A stretch of DNA of 64,000 nt from positions 248,001 to 312,000 of the forward strand of contig NZ_LBJC01000005.1 of NCBI RefSeq assembly GCF_004114535.1, in the 5' to 3' direction. Shown here in pieces: positions 29,953 to 38,169 of the stretch. The notes under the pieces were generated by a model. The model made no database searches. It was not told the origin of the DNA and worked only from the letters and a program-made list of their open reading frames with translations. Each line of letters opens with the position of its first letter. Within the stretch, counting starts at the first letter, position 1. The translations under genes and the position numbers were made by a program. This stretch comes from Bradyrhizobium nanningense. Lineage in GTDB: Bacteria > Pseudomonadota > Alphaproteobacteria > Rhizobiales > Xanthobacteraceae.

Positions 29953-30405
29953 ATGCCAGCGTTCGTGACTTTCGGGCGGATTCTGTTCGCCGTGTTGTTC
30001 ATCTACTCGGGCGCGACCAAGCTCTTTGCCATCCAGGCGACGGCCGACTTCATCGCCACCAAGGTCGTGGTGCCCGACATCGTCGCGCCCTACGCCAAGC
30101 AGGTCGAGACGGCGACCGCCATGACCACGCCGCAGCTGCTGGCGATCACGGTTGGCGGGCTCGAGATCATCGCGGGGCTGATGATCGCGCTGAATTTCGG
30201 CGCGCGGTTCTTCGCGATGCTGATGATCATCTACGTCGCGGTTGCGACGGTGCTGTTCGACGACTTCTGGAACCAGGCTGCCCCCGACAATGCGAAGGTG
30301 GTGGTCGACGCGTTGAAGAACCTCTCGATCATCGGCGCATTGTTCATGCTGATGGGCTACGGCCGCACCACGCGTCCGGCCGAAGCCGCTTACGGCGACG
30401 TGTAG
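29953..30405 (+). CDS. DoxX-family integral membrane protein
   Basis: 150 residues with four hydrophobic segments, opening TFGRILFAVLFIYSGATKLF, the typical first helix and R-x-x-x-A-x-x-F-x-x-S-G-x-x-K pattern of DoxX/DUF417-like proteins. Members have been tied to redox homeostasis in some bacteria, but the biochemical role is generally unknown. An AGAGG site precedes the ATG. It converges with the AraC-type regulator, their stops being only a few bases apart. Confidence 0.8.
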   Translation: MPAFVTFGRILFAVLFIYSGATKLFAIQATADFIATKVVVPDIVAPYAKQVETATAMTTPQLLAITVGGLEIIAGLMIALNFGARFFAMLMIIYVAVATVLFDDFWNQAAPDNAKVVVDALKNLSIIGALFMLMGYGRTTRPAEAAYGDV

Positions 30406-30408
30406 CGA

Positions 30409-31524
30409 TCAATCTGCACGCGGGGGTGCGATCTCACGCATCCATCGGGAGATCGTCGCGCCGTTCGTTGTATCGGTGCCGCGCTGCATACCGAGCAATG
30501 CGGCCTCGCGCGCGGCGCGCGGCGTGATGCCATAGGCTGCCTTGAAGGAGCGCGCGAAGTGCGCGTCGGTGCCGAGCTGCCACCGCCGCGCGACCTCGCT
30601 GATCCGCGGGCCGCGCGCGCCCGAATTGGCGAGATCGAAGAAGGCGCGATGCAGCCGCCGGCTGCGGATGTAATCGGCGATACCGCCGACCGGCGCGAAC
30701 AGCCGGTACAGCGAAGCCCGGGACAGGCCGAAATGGGCCGCGATCGAGCTGGCCGACAGATCGTCGCGGGCAAGGCCGGCCTCGATGTATTGGCGAATCC
30801 GCATCAAGGACGGACCAGCCGTGACGGCATGGTCGGCGTCAGGATCGCTACGCTCGAGCTCGTTGCGCAGGCACGCCGCCAGCAGCGAGACCGTGCCCTC
30901 GACCACCGATTGGCACTCGTCGAGGCTCATGCGCGGCGCAAATTCGAACAGGGCGGTGAGATGCCCGGCAAGGAGCCTCGCGATCACGCTGCTGCCCGGC
31001 AAGACGAGGCCGTGCAAATCGTCGACCCGCAGCAGATGGGTGCCGAACATCGGGCGCGGCACGACCAGCGTGACATTCTCGAAGGCCGTCGCCTTGGTCT
31101 CCAGGGTCTGGGCGAGGTCGAACAGGCAGATGTCGCCGGCGCGCACACGGATCGGACGATCGCCTGCGATGCCGTCATAGCCGCCCCTGAGATAAAGCTG
31201 GAGGATGATGTGGTCGACGCCGCTGCGCGCGATCGTTTCGGCCGTCCGGCGGAAGCGCTGGCCGCTGGCCCGGCTCAGTCCGATCAGCACCGGTCCCATG
31301 GCGTAGGAGCTGATGTCGGCGCGGAACGGGCCCGGTTCGTCGGCGGCGAGCTCGTCGACGTCGAATAGCGTGGCGACGGCCTCTCGCCAGGCTGCGACGT
31401 TTGCATGGGCCTCCATCTGGTCGGCGCGGAAGCCGAATGCGGGGAGCAGGGATGAAATCGGGGCTGCATCGGCAGTCGGTCCGGAGGCGTCCGTCGAACC
31501 CGTTGTCGTAGCGTCGTCGCTCAT
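30409..31524 (-). CDS. AraC-family transcriptional regulator
   Basis: 371 residues. The N-terminal half resembles the cupin-like AraC-binding domain found with AraC regulators of catabolism (RADISSYAMGPVLIGL through GDICLFDL). The C-terminal 100 residues form the double helix-turn-helix: DDLSASSIAAHFGLSRASLY and ISEVARRWQLGTDAHFARSF, ending FKAAYGITPRAAREAALL. I start at MSDDATTTGS; a TTG 60 bases upstream is possible, and neither has a good ribosome site. Target unknown; it is convergent with doxX and followed upstream by a degenerate region. Confidence 0.82.
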   Translation of the reverse strand: MSDDATTTGSTDASGPTADAAPISSLLPAFGFRADQMEAHANVAAWREAVATLFDVDELAADEPGPFRADISSYAMGPVLIGLSRASGQRFRRTAETIARSGVDHIILQLYLRGGYDGIAGDRPIRVRAGDICLFDLAQTLETKATAFENVTLVVPRPMFGTHLLRVDDLHGLVLPGSSVIARLLAGHLTALFEFAPRMSLDECQSVVEGTVSLLAACLRNELERSDPDADHAVTAGPSLMRIRQYIEAGLARDDLSASSIAAHFGLSRASLYRLFAPVGGIADYIRSRRLHRAFFDLANSGARGPRISEVARRWQLGTDAHFARSFKAAYGITPRAAREAALLGMQRGTDTTNGATISRWMREIAPPRAD

Positions 31525-31741
31525 GATGGTCGTGGTCGCGTCTTGATCGTCAGTGAAGGGGCGGGAGGGGCGGAGCCGGGCCAATCATACCCGGCGGGAG
31601 GTTGATATCCGGCGAAGGGAAAGGTTCGTTGCGTAGCGGTCCTGCCGCCGTGCGGCGGCGGCGGCGAGCCAAAGCCGTCCAGTCTTGCGCTTTTGTCTCA
31701 GTCTATTGATGCGGTGTTTCGGAATGGACGGCTCGTCTTGA

Positions 31742-31888
31742 CGCAGCGCCACAGAGGTTGGCTATAGCGCCATCACCGCCGTCGGGGCCGATTATTGGTT
31801 CTCGGCAAATATGCTAGCCGGCTTTGTGCGGGCCGACGGCGGGACTAATTTTAGCGTGGTTTTGGCAAGATACAGATTGGTATCATAA
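31742..31888 (+). pseudogene. Decayed fragment of an autotransporter translocator domain
   Basis: About 49 codons between stop codons, without a start, read VGYSAITAVGADYWFSANML and then AGFVRADGGTNFSVV. This matches in spirit the first barrel strands of rhizobial autotransporters (pattern AVGADYxxSPNTLAGFALAGGGTNF). The similarity ends abruptly at SVV. No promoter, start or rest of the gene exists on either side, so it is a relic of a deleted gene. It shares no sequence with the intact autotransporter at 26911 that I can see, so it came from a different subfamily. The rest of the 31525-31933 gap holds nothing I can support. Confidence 0.6.
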
Positions 31889-31933
31889 TGCAGGTACTTT
31901 GCATGGGGTTGTTCTTCCGATTTTGACGAGGAG

Positions 31934-32485
31934 CTAGCCTGGCCGCCACGGGGTCACGGTCACCTCGTGCGCCGCGTCGAGCACATACGGCGCGCCCGGC
32001 TTCATTCCGTGCGAAGCCAGCACTTCGTGCGGCGTCCGCGCCGGTACGCCGACGAAACAGCCTTCGCCGCCGGGCAGGCGCACGTGCGGGGCTTCCGACA
32101 GCCAGAATGTGTCGTAGCGGTCCATGAATAGGTCGAACACGACCGGGCCGCCGATGATGGCGATCATGCCGGAGGCGACGTCGGCAAAAGCGCAGGCCTC
32201 CTCGAAGCTCGCGTGTGCCGGATTCCACAACGTCGCATTCGGCAGTTCCGGATCGACGGTGAGCGCCTTGATCTTGCGGGTCAGGATCAGCCGCTTGCGC
32301 TTCGGCGAGTTCGGCTGCTGCTCATGCGAGTTGCGGCCATGCACGATCAGCGCGGCGCGATCGAGTGCCTGCTCGAAGAACAGCTTGTCGCCGTCGAACT
32401 TCAGGCTGTCGGGCATGACATGACCGGCGTCGGCGAGCATGCCGTCCGCCGAGACGATGACATAGCCTTCGATGCGGAAAGACAA
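31934..32485 (-). CDS. Dihydrofolate-reductase-fold protein
   Basis: 183 residues with the DHFR/RibD-C fold: an opening strand IEGYVIVSADGMLADAG, a helix DKLFFEQALDRAALIVHGRN and the nucleotide-binding segment GMIAIIGGPVVFDLFMDRYD. The classical folate-site residues of FolA are not obvious, so it is probably not the housekeeping DHFR; reductases of pyrimidines or unknown substrates share the fold. It is separated by only seven bases from the stop of the deacetylase gene upstream, so the two are likely co-transcribed. Confidence 0.7.
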   Translation of the reverse strand: MSFRIEGYVIVSADGMLADAGHVMPDSLKFDGDKLFFEQALDRAALIVHGRNSHEQQPNSPKRKRLILTRKIKALTVDPELPNATLWNPAHASFEEACAFADVASGMIAIIGGPVVFDLFMDRYDTFWLSEAPHVRLPGGEGCFVGVPARTPHEVLASHGMKPGAPYVLDAAHEVTVTPWRPG

Positions 32486-32492
32486 GAGCCGT

Positions 32493-33515
32493 CTATTCGG
32501 AAACGGTCGTCACCACCGAATTGACCGGGCGCTGGCTCACCGTCGGCAACTTGGCGTCCTTGAGCAGCTCCTGGTCGTATTCCGGCAACGAGGACGCCGG
32601 GAATTTGGCGCGCATCGCCACCACCTTGTAGCCGCCGGCCTTGAGGCGCTTGAGCAGCTCGGGCAGAGCCTCGGCGGTGTGCTTCTGGAAGTCGTGCATC
32701 AGGATGATGCCCTTGCCCTTGGCATCGAGCTTCTTCATCACGGTCTCGATCACCTTCTCGGGCTTGGAGGCTTTGAAGTCGAACGAGTCGATGTCGCAGG
32801 AGAAGATCGCGGTGTTGCGGTTGCCGAGATAGGTGACCATCTCCGGCGGATGCTGGAGTGCCGGGAAACGGAAGAACGGCGAGGGCGAGATGCCGCCGAG
32901 CGCCCACTTCACCGCGGATAGGCCCTTCTCGATCTCTTCCTTGCGCTGTGCCTCGGTGAGCTTCTTGTTGTTGAGGTTGGCGTGCGACCAGGTGTGCGTG
33001 CCGACGGTGTGGCCCGCGTTGTAGACCTGCTTCAGGATCTCCGGCTCGTAGGTCGCGTGCTTGCCGATCGAGAAGAAGATGCCGGTGGTGCATTCATCGG
33101 CGAGCGCCTTCAGCACTGCAGGCGTGTTGCGCGGCCACGGGCCGTCGTCGAAGGTCAGCACCACCTCCTTGTCGCGCAGGAAGTCGAGCTCCTTGAAGTG
33201 CTCGAAGCCGAAGCCGGGACCGCCCGTGGTGTCGATCTCGACGGTGCGGGCGACACCGAGCGCGCCCGGATTGTTGCAGGCCGCGCGCGCCGGCTGCGGC
33301 GCCTGTTTGGGCGGGGGCGGATTGACGAAACCCGCCGGTGCGGCGGCTGCCGCGGGAGCTGCGGGCGGAGTAGCAGCCGGCGTCGCCGCGGCCGGCGTTG
33401 CCGCTGGTGCGGCTTGCGTCGCGGCTGCGGGCTTTGCCGGAGTCTGCGACCACGCCGCGCCGGTCATGGCCAGAGATATCGCGCTTGCCAAAATCAGTCC
33501 TGCCGCCACGCGCAT
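32493..33515 (-). CDS. Exported polysaccharide deacetylase (NodB-type domain)
   Basis: 340 residues with a signal peptide (MRVAAGLILASAISLAMTGA, cleavage near WSQ), an Ala/Pro-rich linker of about 45 residues, then a carbohydrate esterase 4 domain. The metal and catalytic residues are present: TFDDGPW (Asp pair) and THTWSHAN (two His), followed by RFPAL and the LMHDF motif. It should deacetylate N-acetylated glycans such as peptidoglycan or a capsule in the periplasm. A GAGGA site supports this start. It is much larger than nodulation NodB and not part of a nod cluster. Confidence 0.88.
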   Translation of the reverse strand: MRVAAGLILASAISLAMTGAAWSQTPAKPAAATQAAPAATPAAATPAATPPAAPAAAAAPAGFVNPPPPKQAPQPARAACNNPGALGVARTVEIDTTGGPGFGFEHFKELDFLRDKEVVLTFDDGPWPRNTPAVLKALADECTTGIFFSIGKHATYEPEILKQVYNAGHTVGTHTWSHANLNNKKLTEAQRKEEIEKGLSAVKWALGGISPSPFFRFPALQHPPEMVTYLGNRNTAIFSCDIDSFDFKASKPEKVIETVMKKLDAKGKGIILMHDFQKHTAEALPELLKRLKAGGYKVVAMRAKFPASSLPEYDQELLKDAKLPTVSQRPVNSVVTTVSE

Positions 33516-33680
33516 GGTGTTGTCCTCGAGATTGATCCCGTTGTTCCGCCGCGGCTTTTCGCCGCCGGCAAAACCATCCTGCCCCAAACGATCCTAGCCT
33601 AGATGGTGGGCCATCGCCACTGCAACGGCTGTTTGGCATCCCGCCATAATTGTGCCCAACCCGATTGGGCGCGCCTCGCG

Positions 33681-34250
33681 TCAAACGTCGGCCAGCGCCT
33701 TGGCAATTGCTGTTTTGATCCGCGTGTCGGCCGGTTCGACCGCCGACGGAAACACCGCGGCAATATAGCCGTCGCGACCGATCAGGTATTTGTGGAAGTT
33801 CCAGCGCGGAACTTCCCTCGGTCGCGCCTCGGCGGCCCATTTGTAGAAGGGATGCGCCTTGGCGCCGACCACCGCAGCCTTGGCCGTGATCGGAAAGGTA
33901 ACACCATATTGGTGGTGCGCGGTCTCCGCGATCTCGCTGGTACCGCCCGGCTCCTGGCCGCCGAAATCGTTGGAGGGCACGCCGATCACGGTGAGTCCGC
34001 GCGCGCGAAACTCATTCCAGAGCTCCTGCAGGCCGGCATATTGCGGCGTGTAGCCACAGAGCGAGGCAGTGTTGACCACCAGCAGCGGCTTACCGGTGAA
34101 AGCGGCGAGGCGGATGTCGTCGCCGGACAAAGCGGAGAAAGAAAAGGCATAGGCCGAGATTCGGCTCATGCCGCCATCGGCGAAAGCACGCGTCGCCGGC
34201 GCGAACGCGCCGGCCAGCGCCATGATGAGCATGGTCCTACGGTTCATCAT
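33681..34250 (-). CDS. Exported glutathione peroxidase family protein
   Basis: 189 residues with an N-terminal signal beginning MMNRRTMLIMALAGAFAPAT; the Arg pair could be a twin-arginine motif, but Sec export is also possible. The thioredoxin-fold GPx core has the catalytic Cys65 in TASLCGYTPQ, Gln99 in SNDFGGQEPG and Trp150 in RWNFHKY, so the catalytic triad is intact. It should reduce hydrogen peroxide or lipid peroxides, more likely with thioredoxin-like donors than glutathione in bacteria. A periplasmic place is inferred from the signal; cytoplasmic forms are commoner. Confidence 0.85.
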   Translation of the reverse strand: MMNRRTMLIMALAGAFAPATRAFADGGMSRISAYAFSFSALSGDDIRLAAFTGKPLLVVNTASLCGYTPQYAGLQELWNEFRARGLTVIGVPSNDFGGQEPGGTSEIAETAHHQYGVTFPITAKAAVVGAKAHPFYKWAAEARPREVPRWNFHKYLIGRDGYIAAVFPSAVEPADTRIKTAIAKALADV

Positions 34251-34340
34251 GACGGCGCCCCCGAAATGATCCGAGGGGATGTTACTCCGCGGCTGCGACA
34301 TGCCTCGTCAACACCGCGTTATCGGGGGCAGTGAAACAAG

Positions 34341-35951
34341 TCAGTACAGGCGAACGATGAAGTCGGTGCCTTCGCCGGTCTCGCCCTGGTTGATGCCCTG
34401 GTCGGAGACGATGATGGAGCCGCCCGATGTCAGCATCTCGTTGATCTTCGCCATGGTGTCGGCGGGGATGGAGATGCGGTCGAGCGCCTCGGCCGGGCTG
34501 TCCGGCGTGACCACCGGCTTGGCAGTGACGGGCTTGGCGGCGACGGGGATCACGTCAGCGCCACGTTGGCGGCGGGTGAGGCGACCGTCGTCCTCGCGTG
34601 CGGCGGAACGGGCGGACACGGGCAGCGATACCACCGACCAATGCAGCGCATTGGAATCGGTCTTGTCGAGCTCGGCGGTGAAGATATGCGTGCCGAGCGG
34701 ACGGTCGCTCGTAGCGATCGTGACCGGGACCTCGAACAGCGGCGCAAGATTCTGCCGCACGTAAAGCTTGGAATCCTTGCGGCTGATGAAGACGGCGATC
34801 TGGCCGGTCCGCTTGGGTGCTTCCGGCTTTGCGGCCGGCGCCGGTTCGGCAAGGCGGCCCTCGTCCTTCTTGGCGTCGGGCGAGGCGGCGATCGCAGGTG
34901 CAGGTGCATCGGTTGTCTTCGCGGCGTCCGTCTTGGCCGGTTCAGATTTGGCTGGCTCGTCCTTGACGGCCTCGACCTTGTCGGTGGGCTTGTCCTCGTT
35001 GGCCGACTTGGCGGCTTCTTCCGACTGAGGCTTGGCCGCATCGGATGCCTCGGCTGTCATGGCCTTGTCGGCGGGAGCGGCGGCTTCCTCATGGGCTGGC
35101 GCGTTGCCCGTGGTCGCATCCGACATCACGGTGTGGCCGACGGAGGCGCGCAGCTCGAGCACGGCGTCGGCGCTGGCGGTCCTGGTCTCAATCGGTTTGG
35201 CTTCGGCCGCCTTGGTTTGCGCCGCGCCCTTGTCGGCCTTGTCGCCGACATTGGTCTGCGGCTCCAGGCTGGCGGCGGGCTGCGGCGGCACACGCACGGA
35301 GGCGAGCAGGGGATGGGAGAAGCTGTGCGGTGTCATCTCGCCAGGCGCGACGATGACGCGCGCGCCCATCCTGGTCCAATTCCACATCTTCACCGCGAAC
35401 GCCATCGGCATCCGGATACATCCATGCGAAGCCGGATAGCCCGGCAGCACGCCGGCATGCATGGCGACACCGGACCAGGTGATCCGCTGCATGTACGGCA
35501 TCGGCGCGCCGCTATAGATGTTGGAATGGTGGAACTTGTGCTTCTGGATGACGCTGAACACACCCATCGGCGTCGAATGGCCCTTCATGCCCGTCGACAC
35601 CGGAGATTCCGCGAACACGCCATTGCTGTCGTAGATCGTGACCTTCTGCCGGTCGATCGAGACGACGATGACCAGCGGCCCCTGTGGCTTGGTGCCGGCT
35701 TCCTTTTCGGCGACAACCTCTTTCTTGCCGGTCGCGCTACGCTTCTGCGGCTTCTGGCGCGGTATCTCGGGATGCCGGTCCTGCCGGGCGTAATAGGACC
35801 CGTCGGAATAATCCGTCCAATAATAAAATGCTGCGTCTGCTTGGCTGGTCGCGCCGATCGCACTCGCCGCCGTCAAAATGGCGACCTGCCAGAGCCGCCC
35901 CGGCTTGGCAGAAAGACCCGACCCATTCACGCTGTTCATCCTCGAATCCAT
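34341..35951 (-). CDS. L,D-transpeptidase with a second, inactive-looking YkuD domain
   Basis: 536 residues. After a signal sequence (cleavage near 40), a YkuD domain at about 92-205 has the catalytic set MHAGVLPGYPASHGC (His165, His176, Cys178). A linker of about 170 residues, very rich in Ala, Lys, Glu and Pro, follows. A second domain (about 383-536) opens GQIAVFISRKDSKLYVRQ and runs parallel to the opening GPLVIVVSIDRQKVTIYD of the first, with matching PxG turns, but has no HGC motif. The first domain should make 3-3 cross-links in peptidoglycan or attach proteins to it; the second may bind wall or partners. Confidence 0.85.
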   Translation of the reverse strand: MDSRMNSVNGSGLSAKPGRLWQVAILTAASAIGATSQADAAFYYWTDYSDGSYYARQDRHPEIPRQKPQKRSATGKKEVVAEKEAGTKPQGPLVIVVSIDRQKVTIYDSNGVFAESPVSTGMKGHSTPMGVFSVIQKHKFHHSNIYSGAPMPYMQRITWSGVAMHAGVLPGYPASHGCIRMPMAFAVKMWNWTRMGARVIVAPGEMTPHSFSHPLLASVRVPPQPAASLEPQTNVGDKADKGAAQTKAAEAKPIETRTASADAVLELRASVGHTVMSDATTGNAPAHEEAAAPADKAMTAEASDAAKPQSEEAAKSANEDKPTDKVEAVKDEPAKSEPAKTDAAKTTDAPAPAIAASPDAKKDEGRLAEPAPAAKPEAPKRTGQIAVFISRKDSKLYVRQNLAPLFEVPVTIATSDRPLGTHIFTAELDKTDSNALHWSVVSLPVSARSAAREDDGRLTRRQRGADVIPVAAKPVTAKPVVTPDSPAEALDRISIPADTMAKINEMLTSGGSIIVSDQGINQGETGEGTDFIVRLY

Positions 35952-36147
35952 AATCCAAATCAGACGTTAGTCTCGCAAAGGGAATACGCGTTCACCAGCA
36001 GGGTGGTTCTGCCGTCAGCGACTTTTGTTCAAGACGTAACAAAAAAGCCTCACAGAGCGGTAAACGGCGGCCGCGTCGAGCTGCCTGTCGACTTCCTGTC
36101 GGGCTGAGGCGTTCCTACATTGCGGGGACTTGTTAGCGGAGAACTTC

Positions 36148-36696
36148 ATGTCATCTCGTTTCCCTGGTCTTTCCGGCATCCGCTTGAAAGGACTCGCCTT
36201 ATTCCTCCTGGCCTTGGCTGTGCCGGCGGCGTCCGTTCAAGCTGCCGACGAGCCCGATCTGATCTTCCGTCGCTCCACCGTGTTCAAATTGATGAGCCCG
36301 AACGACAAGCTCGCGACCTATGGTCTCGACGATCCCGAAGTCGAGGGCGTCGCCTGCCATTTCACGGTGCCGGAGAAGGGCGGCTTCAAGGGCTGGCTGG
36401 GCCTTGCCGAAGAGGTCTCGGACATCTCGCTGGCCTGCCGCCAGGTCGGCCCGATCAAGTTCAAGACCAAGATGGAGCAGGGCGATGACATGTTCCGCCG
36501 GCGCCGCTCGCTGTTCTTCAAGAAGATGCAGATCGTGCGCGGCTGCGACGCCAAGCGCAACGTGCTGGTCTACATGGTCTATTCGGACAGGCTGATCGAG
36601 GGTTCGCCGAAGAACTCGACCTCGACCGTGCCGATCATGCCGTGGGGGCCGGCAGACGCAAACGTCCAGAAGTGCGGTGAGTTCTTCACGCAGTGA
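36148..36696 (+). CDS. creA: CreA family protein
   Basis: 182 residues with a cleaved-type signal (SSRFPGLSGIRLKGLALFLL, cleavage after VQA), so periplasmic. The mature part carries the CreA pattern: IFRRSTVFKLMSPNDK, VEGVACHFTVPEKGG, SDISLACRQVGPI, and a paired set of Cys. CreA was named in E. coli for its place next to creBCD; its biochemical role remains unknown. A CGGAGA site precedes the ATG chosen; an in-frame ATG at 36130 has none. Confidence 0.85.
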   Translation: MSSRFPGLSGIRLKGLALFLLALAVPAASVQAADEPDLIFRRSTVFKLMSPNDKLATYGLDDPEVEGVACHFTVPEKGGFKGWLGLAEEVSDISLACRQVGPIKFKTKMEQGDDMFRRRRSLFFKKMQIVRGCDAKRNVLVYMVYSDRLIEGSPKNSTSTVPIMPWGPADANVQKCGEFFTQ

Positions 36697-37291
36697 CGTG
36701 CTTGGCAAGGTGCGAGCCGGTCAACCGCACGAATGCTTGCGGCGCGGCCTCGAAGCCGCGGCCGGATTGTAGCGACATCGCGCCGGCCGAGGCGACGCGC
36801 CTAGGGTGTTGATCGCCGCGGTCGGTTCGTTGGTCCGCCTCGCGCGGCGTTGCGCGATCTTGCACCATCATGATGGCCATCCCTCAAACTGAACGCGCCC
36901 GGTGATCCCGGCGTCTCGATTTCGATGGCTTGGGTCGCGGCCGAAGCGCCCCCGGTTCGACAGGACCCAGCCTTCGTTCGTTCCTCTCTTCAGCAGAAAA
37001 ACGTAAAATGCGTGTGAACCGCGCAAGGCGGGACCGTGACGACGGCGGCGCAGGGTGCGCTTGCGCAGCGGATCCGGAACTTGGCGGGCCGCTTTGAGCT
37101 GCGGCGCGACCCCGCTGAAATGATTGGCCGTTTCCGAGAATTGTGTCGTCGTCCCGGACCGGACGAAACAATTCTTACGCAAGATGAAACCATTTTGCGC
37201 TTTTGGCGCATCACGCGCGAAACCGCCCATGGTTATCAGCTTCACAACGACGAACGGCGCACCGCCGGCCACGGCACTCGGAGACAAGATC
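36697..37291. other. Gene-poor region with a dyad near 37137-37175
   Basis: About 600 bases without a gene I can support. Near its right side is an imperfect hairpin: AGAATTGT (37137-37144) and ACAATTCT (37168-37175) pair perfectly, with further TCGTCC/GGACGA pairing inside. It lies about 115 bases before the small exported protein gene and could be part of its control or a transcript leader. The rest is codon-like in composition but has stops in all frames. Confidence 0.35.
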
Positions 37292-37456
37292 ATGCGCGCG
37301 CTCAGCTTCATCCTTGCTTTCGCTTTCGTGGTTGCCGGCTCCTCGTTCTCGGGCTCGCCGGATGGCAATCTGCCCGGTATCGGCACCTTCCAGTACAGTG
37401 GCTCGCCGATCACCACTGCGACGTCGCAGCCCATGGTGGTTGCCGCGCGCTTCTGA
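37292..37456 (+). CDS. Small exported protein, 54 residues
   Basis: Starts MRALSFILAFAFVVAGSSFS, a good signal peptide, leaving a mature peptide of about 34 residues, GSPDGNLPGIGTFQYSGSPI and a short hydrophobic tail. A GGAGA ribosome site sits before the ATG. The frame is open upstream but without a plausible start. Peptides of this style occur in several Bradyrhizobium-like genomes by my recollection; function unknown. Confidence 0.6.
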   Translation: MRALSFILAFAFVVAGSSFSGSPDGNLPGIGTFQYSGSPITTATSQPMVVAARF

Positions 37457-37490
37457 TCGACAACAAGAAAATCAGCCGGTAAAGGCCGTC

Positions 37491-37856
37491 ATGATCGTTC
37501 GATTTTGCGCCGCTGCGTTCCTGTCTGTTCTGACGATCGGCGCCGCTCAGGCGCAGGTGCGCGCGCCCTCCAGACTACCGGATCCCCGCACTGAGTTCGT
37601 GCATCAGTGCGCGCCGCGGATGCTCGGGCGGTGGGAACATCCCGAGGAAGTCTGCGGCTGCCTGCACGATCACGCCGCCGCGGCCGTCGAGGACCGCGAC
37701 CTGCGCGAAGCGCTGTTGCGCGGCATCAGCGAAACCGGCGTGCCCACCATCGAGACCGACTGGGTGCCGGCTTCCAAGCAAAGCGAGATCGGCCCGACCT
37801 TCACCAAGATCGCCAAGCCGACCTTGCAGTGCATGTTCGATCCGGCGAAGCAGTAG
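37491..37856 (+). CDS. Small exported cysteine-containing protein
   Basis: 121 residues starting MIVRFCAAAFLSVLTIGAAQ with cleavage after AQA. The mature part has four Cys, two as CGCLHDH, and ends FDPAKQ; the pattern HQCAPRM...EEVCGCLHDHAA recalls small helical exported proteins with disulphides. It is not a haem site (no CxxCH). AAAGG precedes the ATG. It lies 34 bases after the previous small exported gene, so the two may be co-transcribed. Function unknown. Confidence 0.65.
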   Translation: MIVRFCAAAFLSVLTIGAAQAQVRAPSRLPDPRTEFVHQCAPRMLGRWEHPEEVCGCLHDHAAAAVEDRDLREALLRGISETGVPTIETDWVPASKQSEIGPTFTKIAKPTLQCMFDPAKQ

Positions 37857-38102
37857 CTATTTCGTCTTCGGACCGTACCGCGGCACACAGGTGGCGGTAC
37901 GCACGACGCCCTTATCGGACATCTTCGCCCCGCGAACTTCCTTGACCTGCCCGGCAGGACAGGTTCCGTCATCCACCTGCACGCGCTGACCCAGCTTGAG
38001 ATCGCCGATGTCCTGCTCGCGTCCAACCGAGCCGGCATGTGCCGTCGCGGCAAGTGCGATGGAGATCAGGAACGAGAGGCAGATCGTGCGGCGTGACAGC
38101 AT
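37857..38102 (-). CDS. Small exported protein, 81 residues
   Basis: Starts MLSRRTICLSFLISIALAAT with an AHA cleavage site, so exported. The mature part of about 57 residues has two Cys (DDGTCPAGQVKEV and TATCVPRYG), probably a disulphide, and an SH3-like beta pattern. It converges exactly with the preceding gene: the two stops touch at 37856/37857. I do not recognise a function. Confidence 0.65.
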   Translation of the reverse strand: MLSRRTICLSFLISIALAATAHAGSVGREQDIGDLKLGQRVQVDDGTCPAGQVKEVRGAKMSDKGVVRTATCVPRYGPKTK

Positions 38103-38169
38103 GGCGAAAGGTCTCGGAATCGATGTCGCAATGTAGGGACTGGCCGACGATTCTCATAGTGAACGTTCG

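Noticed and set aside
32493..33515. Nodulation nodB gene
   Set aside because: The domain is NodB-like, but the protein has a signal peptide and linker and there are no other nod genes or nod box.
36868..37434. 188-residue frame on the - strand in the gene-poor region
   Set aside because: Poor composition (Arg/Pro-rich), overlaps the better supported small exported gene, no ribosome site.
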